Source of the DNA: Pseudomonas sp. GD04091
Lineage (GTDB): Bacteria; Pseudomonadota; Gammaproteobacteria; Pseudomonadales; Pseudomonadaceae
Length of the DNA: 64,000 bases
NCBI RefSeq assembly: GCF_029836165.1
Contig: NZ_JAOEBG010000001.1
Coordinates: forward strand, 543,534-607,533
Direction: 5' to 3'
How positions within the stretch are numbered: position 1 is the first letter of the stretch; every line of letters begins with the position of its first letter. The notes below the pieces were generated by a model. That model searched no databases. It was not told the DNA's origin and was given only the letters and a program-made list of their open reading frames with translations. Shown piece after piece: positions 45,757 to 53,396 of the stretch. The translations under genes were made by a program, and so were the position numbers.

Positions 45757-45789
45757 GCCCCGTTCCATTCTGCCCATAAGGAAATCCCC

Positions 45790-46479
45790 ATGATTCGCAC
45801 CTCTCTGCGCTTCACCACCCTGTGCGCCGGCCTGCTGCTGTCGGCCAGCGCCCTGGCCCTGTCGCTCGGCGACCTGTCCCAGAGCGACGCCTCCGGCGGC
45901 CTGAAGGACGCCCTGACCCAAGGCGCGCAGATTGCCGTCAAGCAACTGAGCACCCCAGGTGGCTTCAACAACAACCCGGACGTGCGCATCGAATTGCCGG
46001 GCAACCTGGGCAAAGCCGCCAAGGCAATGAAGATGTTCGGCAAGGGTGAACAGGTCGAAGCCCTGGAAACCAGCATGAACAAGGCCGCCGAAGCCGCCGT
46101 GCCGCAGGCTCAGGCGATCCTGGTGGACGCGGTGAAGAAGATGACCGTGACCGATGCCAAGGGCATCCTCAGCGGTGGCCAGGATTCGGCTACGCAGTAC
46201 CTGAACAAGAGCAGCCGCGAGCAGATCCGCGCCAAGTTCCTGCCGATCGTCAAGCAGGCCACCGACAAGGTCGGCCTGGCCCAGCAGTACAACAACTTCG
46301 CCGGGCAGGCCGCCTCGTTGGGCGTGGTCGACGCCAAGAGCGCGAACATCGAGAACTACGTGACCGAGAAAGCCCTGGACGGGCTGTTCGAAATGATCGC
46401 CAAGCAGGAAGAGAGCATTCGCCAGAACCCGGCTGGTGCCGCTACCAGCCTGGCCAAGAAGGTGTTCGGCGCGCTCTGA
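45790..46479 (+). CDS. DUF4197 periplasmic protein
   Basis: 229 residues with a clear Sec signal peptide (RTSLRFTTLCAGLLLSASAL, cleaved near ALA-LS at about 24). The mature protein is alpha-helical and matches the DUF4197 type: GLKDALTQGAQIAVKQLS, NPDVRIELPGNL, DAVKKMTVTDAKGILSGG and YLNKSSREQIRAKFLP. The function of the family is unknown. It is probably co-transcribed with the lipoprotein gene before it and ends at a REP-like hairpin shared with the convergent efflux operon. Confidence 0.85.
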   Translation: MIRTSLRFTTLCAGLLLSASALALSLGDLSQSDASGGLKDALTQGAQIAVKQLSTPGGFNNNPDVRIELPGNLGKAAKAMKMFGKGEQVEALETSMNKAAEAAVPQAQAILVDAVKKMTVTDAKGILSGGQDSATQYLNKSSREQIRAKFLPIVKQATDKVGLAQQYNNFAGQAASLGVVDAKSANIENYVTEKALDGLFEMIAKQEESIRQNPAGAATSLAKKVFGAL

Positions 46480-46493
46480 AGCGTCAGGCGCCG

Positions 46494-46541
46494 ATCGCGG
46501 GTCAAGCCCCTCCCACCGCGGGAGCGGGCTTGACCCGCGAT
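46494..46541. repeat. REP-type perfect inverted repeat, convergent gene ends
   Basis: Arms of 16 bp, perfectly complementary (46494-46509 and 46526-46541), with a 16-bp GC-rich centre. It lies between the DUF4197 gene and the end of the RND permease gene and probably acts as a transcription end for both. Confidence 0.8.
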
Positions 46542-46544
46542 GCT

Positions 46545-49500
46545 TCAACCCTTCTTCACCCTGAACCACGCCGCATACAACGCCGGCAGGAACAGCAGCG
46601 TCAACACCGTGGCCACGATCAGCCCGCCCATGATCGCCACCGCCATCGGTCCGTAGAACACACTGCGCGACAACGGAATCATCGCCAGCACCGCCGCCAG
46701 CGCGGTCAGCACGATCGGCCGGAAGCGCCGCACCGTCGCCTCGATGATCGCCTGCCAGCGATCCAGCCCCGCCGCGATATCCTGCTCGATCTGGTCCACC
46801 AGGATCACCGAGTTGCGCATGATCATGCCCGCCAGGGCGATGGTCCCGAGCATGGCGACGAAGCCGAACGGCTGGCGGAATACCAGCAGGAACAGGGTCA
46901 CGCCGATCAGACCGAGGGGCGCGGTGAGGAACACCATGAACGTGCGCGAGAAACTGCGCAGCTGGATCATCAGCAGGCTCAGCACCACCACGATGAACAA
47001 TGGCATGCCGGCGTTCACCGAGCGCTGGCCGCGCTCGGAGTCCTCGACCGTGCCGCCGACCTCCAGCAGATAACCGTCCGGCAGTTCGTCCTTCACCTGC
47101 TGCAGGGTCGGCAGGATCTGCTTCACCAGGGTCACCGGTTGCTGCTTGTCGTAGATATCGGCGCGCACGGTGACGGTCGGCAGGCGATTGCGGTGCCAGA
47201 TGATGCCTTCCTCGAAGCCGTACTCCAGGGTCGCCACCTGCGACAGCGCCACACTCTGGTCGTTGTCGGTAGGCACTGCGAGGCTGCCCAGATTACCCAG
47301 TTCGCGGCGCTCCTCGGGGGTGCCGCGCAGGAGGATCTCGATCAGCTCGTTGTCCTCGCGATACTGGCTGACAGTGCTGCCGGTCAGCGAGCTCTGCAGG
47401 AAGCTGGACAAGTGCGCTGTGCTCACGCCAAGTGCACGGGCGCGATCCTGATCGATGTCCAGGTACACCGCCTTGCTCGGCTCCTCCCAATCGAGGTGAA
47501 CGTTCACCACATGGGGGTTCTCGCGCACCTTGGCCGCTACCTCGCGGGCCAGCGCGCGGACCTTCTCGATGTGTTCGCCAGTCACCCGGAACTGCACCGG
47601 ATACCCCACGGGCGGGCCGTTCTCCAGGCGCGTGACCCGTGAGCGCAGGTCCGGGAACTGTTCGTCGAGCGTGGCGATCAGCCAGCTGCGCAGGCGCTCA
47701 CGGTCCTCCAGCGACTTGGCCAGCACCACGAACTGGGCGAAGCTCGCCGCCGGCAGTTGCTGGTCCAGCGGCAGGTAGAAACGCGGCGAACCGGTGCCGA
47801 CATAGGCGACGTAATTGTCGATGCCTTCCTGCTGCTTGAGCAGCGCTTCCAGACGCTTGACCCGCTCGGCGGTATTGTTCAGCGAGGCGCCTTCGGCCAG
47901 CTTCAGGTCGACCATCAACTCCGGACGCCCGGAGGCCGGGAAGAACTGCTGCGGCACGAACCGGAACAGCAGGATGCTGCCGACGAACGCGGCGATGGTC
48001 AGCAGGATCACGGTCTTGCGCCGCCGCACGCACCACTCCACCACGCGTCGCACGCGCTGGTAGAAGGGGGTGGCATAGGGGTCGTGCGCAGACCCGCGCG
48101 CCGCGTGCAGCTTGGCCAGGTCCGGCAGCAGGCGCTCACCCAGATAGGGCACGAACACCACGGCGGCGACCCATGAGGTCAGCAAGGCAATGGTCACCAC
48201 CTGGAAAATCGAGCGGGTATACTCGCCGGTGCTCGACGCCGCGGTGGCGATCGGCAGGAAGCCCGCCGCGGTAATCAGGGTGCCGGTGAGCATCGGGAAA
48301 GCGGTGCTCGACCAGGCATAGCTGGCGGCCTTGAGCCGGTCGTAGCCCTGCTCCATCTTGATCGCCATCATCTCCACCGCGATGATCGCGTCGTCCACCA
48401 GCAACCCCAGCGCCAGCACCAGCGCGCCCAGCGAGATCTTGTGCAGGCCGATGCCGAAATAGTGCATGGCGGCGAAGGTCATGGCCAGCACCAGCGGGAT
48501 CGCCAGCGCCACCACCAGTCCGGTGCGCAGCCCCAGGGAGAAGAAGCTCACCAGCAGGACGATGACCAGCGCCTCGACCAGCACCTGCACGAACTCGCCC
48601 ACCCCAGCCTTCACCGCCGCCGGCTGGTCGGAGACCTTGCGCAGTTCCATACCCGCCGGCAACCCTTGGGCCAGGCGGGCGAACTCCCCTTCCAGGGCCT
48701 TGCCCAGCACCAGGATGTCGCCACCGTCCTTCATCGACACGGCCAGCCCGATGGCGTCCTCGCCCATGAAGCGCATGCGCGGCGCGGGCGGATCGTTGAA
48801 GCCACGGTGCACGTCGGCGACGTCGCCGATACGGAAGGTGCGGTCACCTACGCGGATGGGAAACTGGCGGATCTGCTCGACACTGTCGAAGCGCCCGCTG
48901 ACACGCAGCTGCAGGCGCTCGCTGGGCGTCTCGAAGAACCCGGCGGTGCTCACCGCGTTCTGCTCGCGCAAGGCCTGCTGCACGGCCGCCAGCGGCACGC
49001 CCAGGGTAGCCAGCTTGACGTTGGACAGTTCGATCCAGACCTTCTCGTCCTGCAGACCGACGAGCTCGACCTTGCCTACGTCCTTGACCCGCTGCAGCTG
49101 GATCTGGATACGGTCGGCATAGTCCTTGAGCACCGCATAGTCGAAGCCGGTTCCGGTCAGCGCGTAGATGTTGCCGAAGGTGGTGCCGAACTCATCGTTG
49201 AAGAACGGCCCCTGCACTTCGGGCGGCAGCGTGTGCTTGATGTCCGCGACCTTCTTGCGGATCTGGTACCACAGCTCGGGTATGTCCTTGGAGTGCAGCG
49301 AATCGCGGGCCATGAAGGTGACCTGGGATTCGCCCGGCCGGGAGAACGAGACGATCTTCTCGTACTCGCCGGTCTCCATGAGCTTCTTTTCGATGCGCTC
49401 GGTGACCTGGCGCGACACCTCCTCGGCGGTCGCTCCCGGCCACAGGGTGCGGATGACCATGGCCTTGAAGGTGAAGGGTGGATCTTCGCTCTGTCCGAGC

Positions 49501-49598
49501 TTGGTGTACGACATGGCGCCAACCGCCGCCAGCAGGATCATCAGGAACAGCACGATCTGGCGGTTGCGCAGCGCCCACGCGGAAAGGTTGAAACCCAT
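46545..49598 (-). CDS. RND-family efflux permease (HAE1-like)
   Basis: 1,017-residue inner-membrane proton-driven pump. It has the AcrB-like layout: TM1 at about 12-30, a large periplasmic loop to about 330, then a cluster of TM2-6. The proton-relay Asp pair is in LALGLLVDDAIIAVEM. A second periplasmic loop and TM7-12 ending in LPALYAAWFRVKKG follow. The start at 49598 lies 6 nt after the adaptor gene. Compared with AcrB/MexB (about 1,045) it is slightly short, resembling the smaller multidrug or metabolite exporters. The substrate cannot be told from sequence. No outer-membrane channel gene is linked. Confidence 0.92.
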   Translation of the reverse strand: MGFNLSAWALRNRQIVLFLMILLAAVGAMSYTKLGQSEDPPFTFKAMVIRTLWPGATAEEVSRQVTERIEKKLMETGEYEKIVSFSRPGESQVTFMARDSLHSKDIPELWYQIRKKVADIKHTLPPEVQGPFFNDEFGTTFGNIYALTGTGFDYAVLKDYADRIQIQLQRVKDVGKVELVGLQDEKVWIELSNVKLATLGVPLAAVQQALREQNAVSTAGFFETPSERLQLRVSGRFDSVEQIRQFPIRVGDRTFRIGDVADVHRGFNDPPAPRMRFMGEDAIGLAVSMKDGGDILVLGKALEGEFARLAQGLPAGMELRKVSDQPAAVKAGVGEFVQVLVEALVIVLLVSFFSLGLRTGLVVALAIPLVLAMTFAAMHYFGIGLHKISLGALVLALGLLVDDAIIAVEMMAIKMEQGYDRLKAASYAWSSTAFPMLTGTLITAAGFLPIATAASSTGEYTRSIFQVVTIALLTSWVAAVVFVPYLGERLLPDLAKLHAARGSAHDPYATPFYQRVRRVVEWCVRRRKTVILLTIAAFVGSILLFRFVPQQFFPASGRPELMVDLKLAEGASLNNTAERVKRLEALLKQQEGIDNYVAYVGTGSPRFYLPLDQQLPAASFAQFVVLAKSLEDRERLRSWLIATLDEQFPDLRSRVTRLENGPPVGYPVQFRVTGEHIEKVRALAREVAAKVRENPHVVNVHLDWEEPSKAVYLDIDQDRARALGVSTAHLSSFLQSSLTGSTVSQYREDNELIEILLRGTPEERRELGNLGSLAVPTDNDQSVALSQVATLEYGFEEGIIWHRNRLPTVTVRADIYDKQQPVTLVKQILPTLQQVKDELPDGYLLEVGGTVEDSERGQRSVNAGMPLFIVVVLSLLMIQLRSFSRTFMVFLTAPLGLIGVTLFLLVFRQPFGFVAMLGTIALAGMIMRNSVILVDQIEQDIAAGLDRWQAIIEATVRRFRPIVLTALAAVLAMIPLSRSVFYGPMAVAIMGGLIVATVLTLLFLPALYAAWFRVKKG

Positions 49599-49604
49599 CG
49601 GGAC

Positions 49605-50702
49605 TTACTCCTTGACCGCCAGGTTCACTTCACGATTGCTGCGGTCCACGGGCCGCACTTGCTGCCCCTCGCGCAGCACATGGCCGCCAGCGGCCACCAC
49701 CCAGTCGCTGGCCTGCAGCCCTTCGAGCACCGGCACGCTGTCGGCGCCATAGGCGCCAAGGCGCACCATCACCCGTTGCAGGCGGTTGTCCTTGCCAACC
49801 CGCCAGACATAGGCCTGGCCAGCCTCGGCGGTGACCGCCGACAGTGGCACCGCCAATGGCGAGCGCTCGCCGTGGGCGATGAACACCCGCGCGCTCTGGC
49901 CCAGTTCGGCGGGATTACCGGTGGAGGTAAAGGCAATTCGCGCGGCAAAGGTGCGCGAGCGCGGATCCGCCGCCGGAGACAGTTCGCGAATCCGGCCTTC
50001 GAAGCGCTCGTTGGGATGCGACCACAACTCGACGCTGACCGTCTGTCCAACCGCGAAGCGGGCGAACTGCTGTTCCGGCAGGCCGATGGCCACCTCTCGC
50101 TCGCCGTCGGCGGCCAGGGTGAACACGGTCTGCCCGGCGGCCACCACCTGCCCCACCTCAACTTGGCGCCTGGCGATCACGCCAGCCTGGGGTGCGCGCA
50201 GCACCGCATACTCGGCCTGGTTGCCGGCCACTTCGTATTCGGCCTTGGCCTGTTTCAGACGGGCCAGGCCGGCGCGGTAGAGATTCTCGGCATTGTCGAA
50301 CTGGGAGTGGCTGACCATCTGTCGGTCCACCAGTTTCTGATAACGGTCGCGCTCGGCGCGCACCAGGGCCAGATTGGCTTCGGCGGCGGCCAGCTGGGCG
50401 CGATTGGCCTCCAGTTGCAGCCTCACGTCCTGAGGATCGAGCTCGGCCAGTGGCTGCTCGGCCTTCACCCGCTGCCCCTCCTCCACCAGGCGCCTGCTGA
50501 CCTTGCCACCAATGCGGAAGGCCAATTCCGGTTCGAAACGCGCCCGCACCTCGCCCGGATAGCTGTCGGCGGAAGCCTCGGCAGGCTGTGGCTGGATCAC
50601 CAGCGCAGGACGCAGCGCCGCAGGCGGCGCGGCCTCCTGGCCGCAAGCGGTGAGCAGCACGATGGCGGCAGGCAAGGCGAGGGATAACGCACGACGCAAC
50701 AT
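49605..50702 (-). CDS. RND efflux periplasmic adaptor (membrane fusion protein)
   Basis: 365-residue lipoprotein with lipobox LTAC (Cys20), so anchored to the inner membrane. The hybrid layout typical of HlyD/AcrA adaptors is seen. A barrel-sandwich strand (SYPGEVRARFEPELAFRIGG) is followed by a helical hairpin at about 85-150 (RAQLAAAEANLALVRAERDR). The second half of the lipoyl fold has LRAPQAGVIARRQVEVGQVV. A beta-barrel and membrane-proximal domain completes it. It is the first gene of the two-gene operon and its promoter overlaps a TetR-type operator. Confidence 0.92.
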   Translation of the reverse strand: MLRRALSLALPAAIVLLTACGQEAAPPAALRPALVIQPQPAEASADSYPGEVRARFEPELAFRIGGKVSRRLVEEGQRVKAEQPLAELDPQDVRLQLEANRAQLAAAEANLALVRAERDRYQKLVDRQMVSHSQFDNAENLYRAGLARLKQAKAEYEVAGNQAEYAVLRAPQAGVIARRQVEVGQVVAAGQTVFTLAADGEREVAIGLPEQQFARFAVGQTVSVELWSHPNERFEGRIRELSPAADPRSRTFAARIAFTSTGNPAELGQSARVFIAHGERSPLAVPLSAVTAEAGQAYVWRVGKDNRLQRVMVRLGAYGADSVPVLEGLQASDWVVAAGGHVLREGQQVRPVDRSNREVNLAVKE

Positions 50703-50738
50703 GATGGGGGACCTTTGGCAGAGGACGCATCGAATATT

Positions 50739-50754
50739 TATACTGGCGAGTATA
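50739..50754. promoter_or_regulatory. TetR-type operator candidate in efflux promoter
   Basis: A perfect inverted repeat TATACTGGCGAGTATA (6-bp arms, GGCG centre) 37 nt upstream of the adaptor ATG. On the minus strand the right half forms TATAAA, a -10, with GCTGAC/CTGACT about 15-16 bp upstream as -35. The repeat therefore lies between and over the promoter elements. The divergent TetR gene is the likely binder. Confidence 0.6.
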
Positions 50755-50885
50755 TTAAGTCAGCGAACAGGGCCGGGGAAGCAGGCAGCCACGAGAAAAT
50801 CCGCAATAGCGTCGCGACGTACGCTACAGCCGGACAGCCCGCGACCCGGTAAGATGCTCAACTTTCACAGCAGATGCGGATTCCA

Positions 50886-51515
50886 ATGTCCAACGACGCA
50901 CCCATCGGCCCCGGCCGGCCCAAGGACCTGGCCAAGCGCGAGGCCATCCTAGAAGCCGCCAAGGACCTGTTCCTCAGCCTTGGCTACGCCAACACCAGCA
51001 TGGATGCGGTCGCTGCGGCGGCAGGTGTTTCAAAACTCACCGTCTACAGCCACTTCACCGACAAGCAGACGCTGTTCGGCGCGGCGGTGATGGCGACCTG
51101 CCAGAACCAGCTGCCTGATCTGATGTTCGAATACCCCGAAGGGGTGGCGGTGGAAGATGTGCTACTGAATATTGCACGCGGGTTCCAGGCACTGATCAGC
51201 AGTGACGAGGCGGTCAAGCTGAGTCGCCTGATCATGGCCTTGGGTAGCCAGGATCCGGGGTTCGGTCAGTACTTCTATGAGGCCGGGCCCAAACGCGTGC
51301 TGGCGGGCATGGAGGCGCTGCTGCGTGGTGTCGATCAGCGGGGGCTGCTGCGGATAGACAACCCGTTGCGGGCGGCTGAGCATTTCTTCTGCCTGGTCAA
51401 GGGGGCGCCGGATTATCGATTGTTGCTGGGGTGCGCGCCGGCGCTGAGTGGGGATGAGGCCGAGGCGCATGTGCGGGAGGCTGTGGGGGTTTTTGTTCGG
51501 GCTTTTCGAGGGTAG
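50886..51515 (+). CDS. TetR/AcrR-family transcriptional regulator
   Basis: 209 residues. The N-terminal helix-turn-helix is obvious: KREAILEAAKDLFLSLGYAN, then TSMDAVAAAAGVSKLTVYSH and FTDKQTLFGA. The C-terminal ligand-binding half resembles the AefR-like type, with FFCLVKGAPDYRLLLGC. The ATG at 50886 is preferred over one at 50874, which lacks a ribosome site. It is divergent from the RND operon and probably represses it through the palindrome in the shared 183-bp region. The effector is unknown. Confidence 0.93.
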   Translation: MSNDAPIGPGRPKDLAKREAILEAAKDLFLSLGYANTSMDAVAAAAGVSKLTVYSHFTDKQTLFGAAVMATCQNQLPDLMFEYPEGVAVEDVLLNIARGFQALISSDEAVKLSRLIMALGSQDPGFGQYFYEAGPKRVLAGMEALLRGVDQRGLLRIDNPLRAAEHFFCLVKGAPDYRLLLGCAPALSGDEAEAHVREAVGVFVRAFRG

Positions 51516-51548
51516 TTCGGCTTCGGCTTCGGCTTAGAGAGTGCTGGT

Positions 51549-51832
51549 TTTGAGGGTTGTATGCGCATTCATTGACGATGGCGACGCATAGTCACCTTTC
51601 CGCCCTTACGGCGGCCTACTTTTTTCTTGGAAAAAGTAGGCAAAACCGCCCGCTCCGTTCATCCGGCCCCTGCGCTGCGCTCCGGGGTCCCCTCGCTCCG
51701 GCCTTGCTCCCGGGAGGACCGCGCTGAACGCCCCATCCTGGGGCGCAGCGCTTGACGGGCATCCATGCCCGTCACCTCCCTCCGCAAGTCCTGCGCTCGG
51801 CCTACTGAAGTCGCAATTTGTGGCGCCTGAAC
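51549..51832 (+). repeat. left arm of long inverted repeat
   Basis: About 285 bp that pairs, with gaps and mismatches, with 52059-52350 in opposite orientation. Nested inside it are a hairpin with an 11-bp stem (51614-51624/51631-51641), a CGCC-TTA-CGGCG hairpin just before it, a GCCCCA/TGGGGC hairpin near 51731 and the palindrome GACGGGCATCCATGCCCGTC near 51756-51775. The outer end is GTTGTATGCGCATTCAT. Confidence 0.85.
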
Positions 51833-51850
51833 TATCGCGCGCTTAGAAGC

Positions 51851-51886
51851 AAGAGCAAGAGCAAGAGCAAGAGCAAGAGCAAGAGC
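51851..51886. repeat. hexanucleotide tandem repeat (AAGAGC)x6
   Basis: Six perfect copies of AAGAGC with an imperfect unit on each side, at the inner edge of the left arm. This is a candidate variable-number repeat prone to slippage. Confidence 0.95.
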
Positions 51887-51936
51887 AAGAAGTGCGAAGT
51901 TATTTACTTGACAGTTATATATATTGGCTGTTTCGA

Positions 51937-51964
51937 CCTGTCGCGGGACAAGCCCGTCCCTACA
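51937..51964 (+). repeat. solitary REP half-site in the inverted-repeat core
   Basis: The stretch CCTGTCGCGGGACAAGCCCG followed by TCCCTACA closely matches one arm of the palindrome at 59407-59434. It stands alone, without an inverted partner, in an otherwise AT-rich segment. Confidence 0.6.
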
Positions 51965-52058
51965 AAGATTTATATATCGATGACTATTGCGTGGCAGCGG
52001 GTTTGCCCTGCGATGGAATAGAGAGATTAATTACATACTCAACTAGCGACAGCTGCGC

Positions 52059-52350
52059 CAGTCCAGGCGCCGCCCGTAACTTCGCGACTTCAGGAGGCCG
52101 AACGCAGGACTTGCGGAGGGAGGTGACGGGCATGGATGCCCGTCAAGCGCTGCGGCCCAGGATGGGCCGTTCAGCGCGGTCCTCCCGGGAGCAAGGCCGG
52201 AGTGAGGGGACCCCGGAGCGGAGCGCAGGGGCCGTATGAATGGAGCGAGCGGCTTTGGTTACTTTGGCCAAGACCAAAGTAACCCGCCGTAAGGGCGGAA
52301 AGGTGACTATGCGTCGACATCGCAAATGAATGCGCATACAACTTTCAAAA
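52059..52350 (-). repeat. right arm of long inverted repeat
   Basis: Reverse-complement counterpart of 51549-51832. It holds the same series of hairpins: stem 52257-52267/52274-52284, the CCGCC/GGCGG hairpin just after it, GGCCCA/TGGGCC near 52156 and GACGGGCATGGATGCCCGTC near 52126-52145. In the first and third of these, both sides of the stem differ from the left arm in matching ways, so pairing is kept. Confidence 0.85.
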
Positions 52351-52396
52351 CAAACCAACAAACCAACAAACCAACAAACCAACAAACCAACAAACC
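52349..52396. repeat. octanucleotide tandem repeat (AACAAACC)x6
   Basis: Six perfect 8-bp units directly after the outer end of the right arm. The unit is not a multiple of three, so any reading frame through it would shift with copy number. Confidence 0.95.
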
Positions 52397-52461
52397 ATAA
52401 AATACAAAAGCGCCAGAAGTTCATCTAAAAACCCCTGGCGCCCGAAAAACCAAATCAGACT

Positions 52462-52692
52462 TCAACCAAACGGCCGCAACCCCTGCCTCATCCCAAACAG
52501 AAACAGCAAAAGATCATGATCCGGCTCAGCCCGCGCCTGCTCAGGCTTGACCTCACGAGGCGCAGCGCACACCCCGCCGATCTCGGCCTTGCTGAACACC
52601 GTCGGCCTCGGCTGCTCCCAGGCCGCCGCCGCCGCGGTCGTGACCGCCAACGCCGCCACCAGGAACAAAGCTCGAGCGATTTCTAGTTTCAT
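52462..52692 (-). CDS. small exported protein of the ColR-linked cluster, unknown function
   Basis: 76 residues from the ATG at 52692, which overlaps the stop of the upstream kinase-like gene (ATGA). A signal peptide or anchor (MKLEIARALFLVAALAVTTA, cleavage likely after an AAAAA run) is followed by a short mature part, WEQPRPTVFSKAEIGGVCAA. The tail has a hydrophobic LLLFLFGMRQGL. The single mature Cys is notable. The position suggests co-regulation with the two genes before it by ColR. I cannot assign a function. Confidence 0.75.
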   Translation of the reverse strand: MKLEIARALFLVAALAVTTAAAAAWEQPRPTVFSKAEIGGVCAAPREVKPEQARAEPDHDLLLFLFGMRQGLRPFG

Positions 52693-53390
52693 TGCTCTAA
52701 CCCTTTGACAGCGCTGCCAAACGCCATTTGGTAAAAATAGAGCAAGGTCTGCCATTGCGCCTCATTGAGCGACGAGTGGCGACGCAGCTGACGCAGGTCG
52801 TTGTATGCCGCGCGCTGGCAACGAATCCGCCGCCGGCATTTCTCCAGATCCAGCAACGCGACTTCGACCCGGGCCTGATCGCCCTCGCCGATCACCTTGA
52901 TGAACACATGCTTGCCATACAGGCAGCCATGCTGCCAATGCCCCAGGTGCATGCGCGCCAGGTTGTCGGCCAGGTCCTTGAGCATGCGCTCGTGCACTGC
53001 CTGCGGATAGCGCTCACGGGCACCTTCAGCGTGCCAGGTGTCCAGGTCGACGAACCCATCCAGCGCCTCGCTCACCAGCAGCGCACGCCACTGGTGATCG
53101 GCGTCGCGCTCGGCACCGGCATAGACGATACGCGGCACCCGCACGCCCAACTGCTCGAAACTGTGCAGGGCATCGAGCTCGCGCAGGACCGTGGGCCGCC
53201 CGAACGGGTGCAGCAGGCTGCGATAGATATGCCCGACCTGGCGCTTGGCATACAGCAAGTGACCCTCGGCATCGCTCAGACGCTGCACGCCGCTTTCACC
53301 ACCGCGCCGCTGGTTGGGTTCCTCCACCCACTCACCCTGCTGCTGCCAGTAATAAGCGAACTGGCTGGACTCGTTCTGGGCTACCGTCAT
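52689..53390 (-). CDS. inaA: InaA/LPS-kinase-like protein (Kdo/WaaP superfamily)
   Basis: 233 residues with a protein-kinase-like fold of the Kdo kinase/WaaP/InaA group. Features are HLLYAKRQVGHIYRSLLHPF (nucleotide-binding Lys region), RELDALHSFEQLGVRVPRIV, LADNLARMHLGHWQHGCLYG (catalytic loop, where LHxxG...H..N-type residues are partly changed) and EVALLDLEKCRRR (a metal-binding Asp in LDLEK). It is probably cytosolic, phosphorylating LPS core heptose or a related target. ATG 53390 is used rather than a TTG one codon upstream. In pseudomonads this gene follows colRS and a methyltransferase gene, as here. Confidence 0.85.
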   Translation of the reverse strand: MTVAQNESSQFAYYWQQQGEWVEEPNQRRGGESGVQRLSDAEGHLLYAKRQVGHIYRSLLHPFGRPTVLRELDALHSFEQLGVRVPRIVYAGAERDADHQWRALLVSEALDGFVDLDTWHAEGARERYPQAVHERMLKDLADNLARMHLGHWQHGCLYGKHVFIKVIGEGDQARVEVALLDLEKCRRRIRCQRAAYNDLRQLRRHSSLNEAQWQTLLYFYQMAFGSAVKGLEQ

Positions 53391-53396
53391 CAATCT

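Larger units (their letters stand above)
51516..52461. other. 946-bp gene-free accessory region
   Basis: No credible gene. It contains the long inverted repeat (two arms plus an AT-rich core), a hexanucleotide and an octanucleotide tandem repeat and a lone REP half-site (51937-51964), all listed separately. Two short frames here code only for translated tandem repeats (SK repeats; LVCWFVGL repeats) and are not counted. Confidence 0.8.

Noticed and set aside
48441..50687. 748-codon open frame opposite the RND genes
   Set aside because: Spans two real genes in antisense and has no coding features.
51908..51913. Consensus -35 TTGACA in the inverted-repeat core
   Set aside because: No -10 hexamer at 16-18 bp; the nearby TATATA is far too close, so not listed as a promoter.
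51818..52021. 67-codon frame with Ser-Lys repeats
   Set aside because: It is the translation of the AAGAGC microsatellite inside the inverted-repeat core; no ribosome site and no conservation expected.
51851..52396. CRISPR-like array from the tandem repeats
   Set aside because: The units are 6 and 8 bp with no spacers and no cas genes nearby.
52143..52424. 93-codon frame with a repeated Leu/Val/Cys/Trp membrane-like segment
   Set aside because: The hydrophobic repeats come from the AACAAACC octamer read on the minus strand; the rest lies in the inverted-repeat arm.
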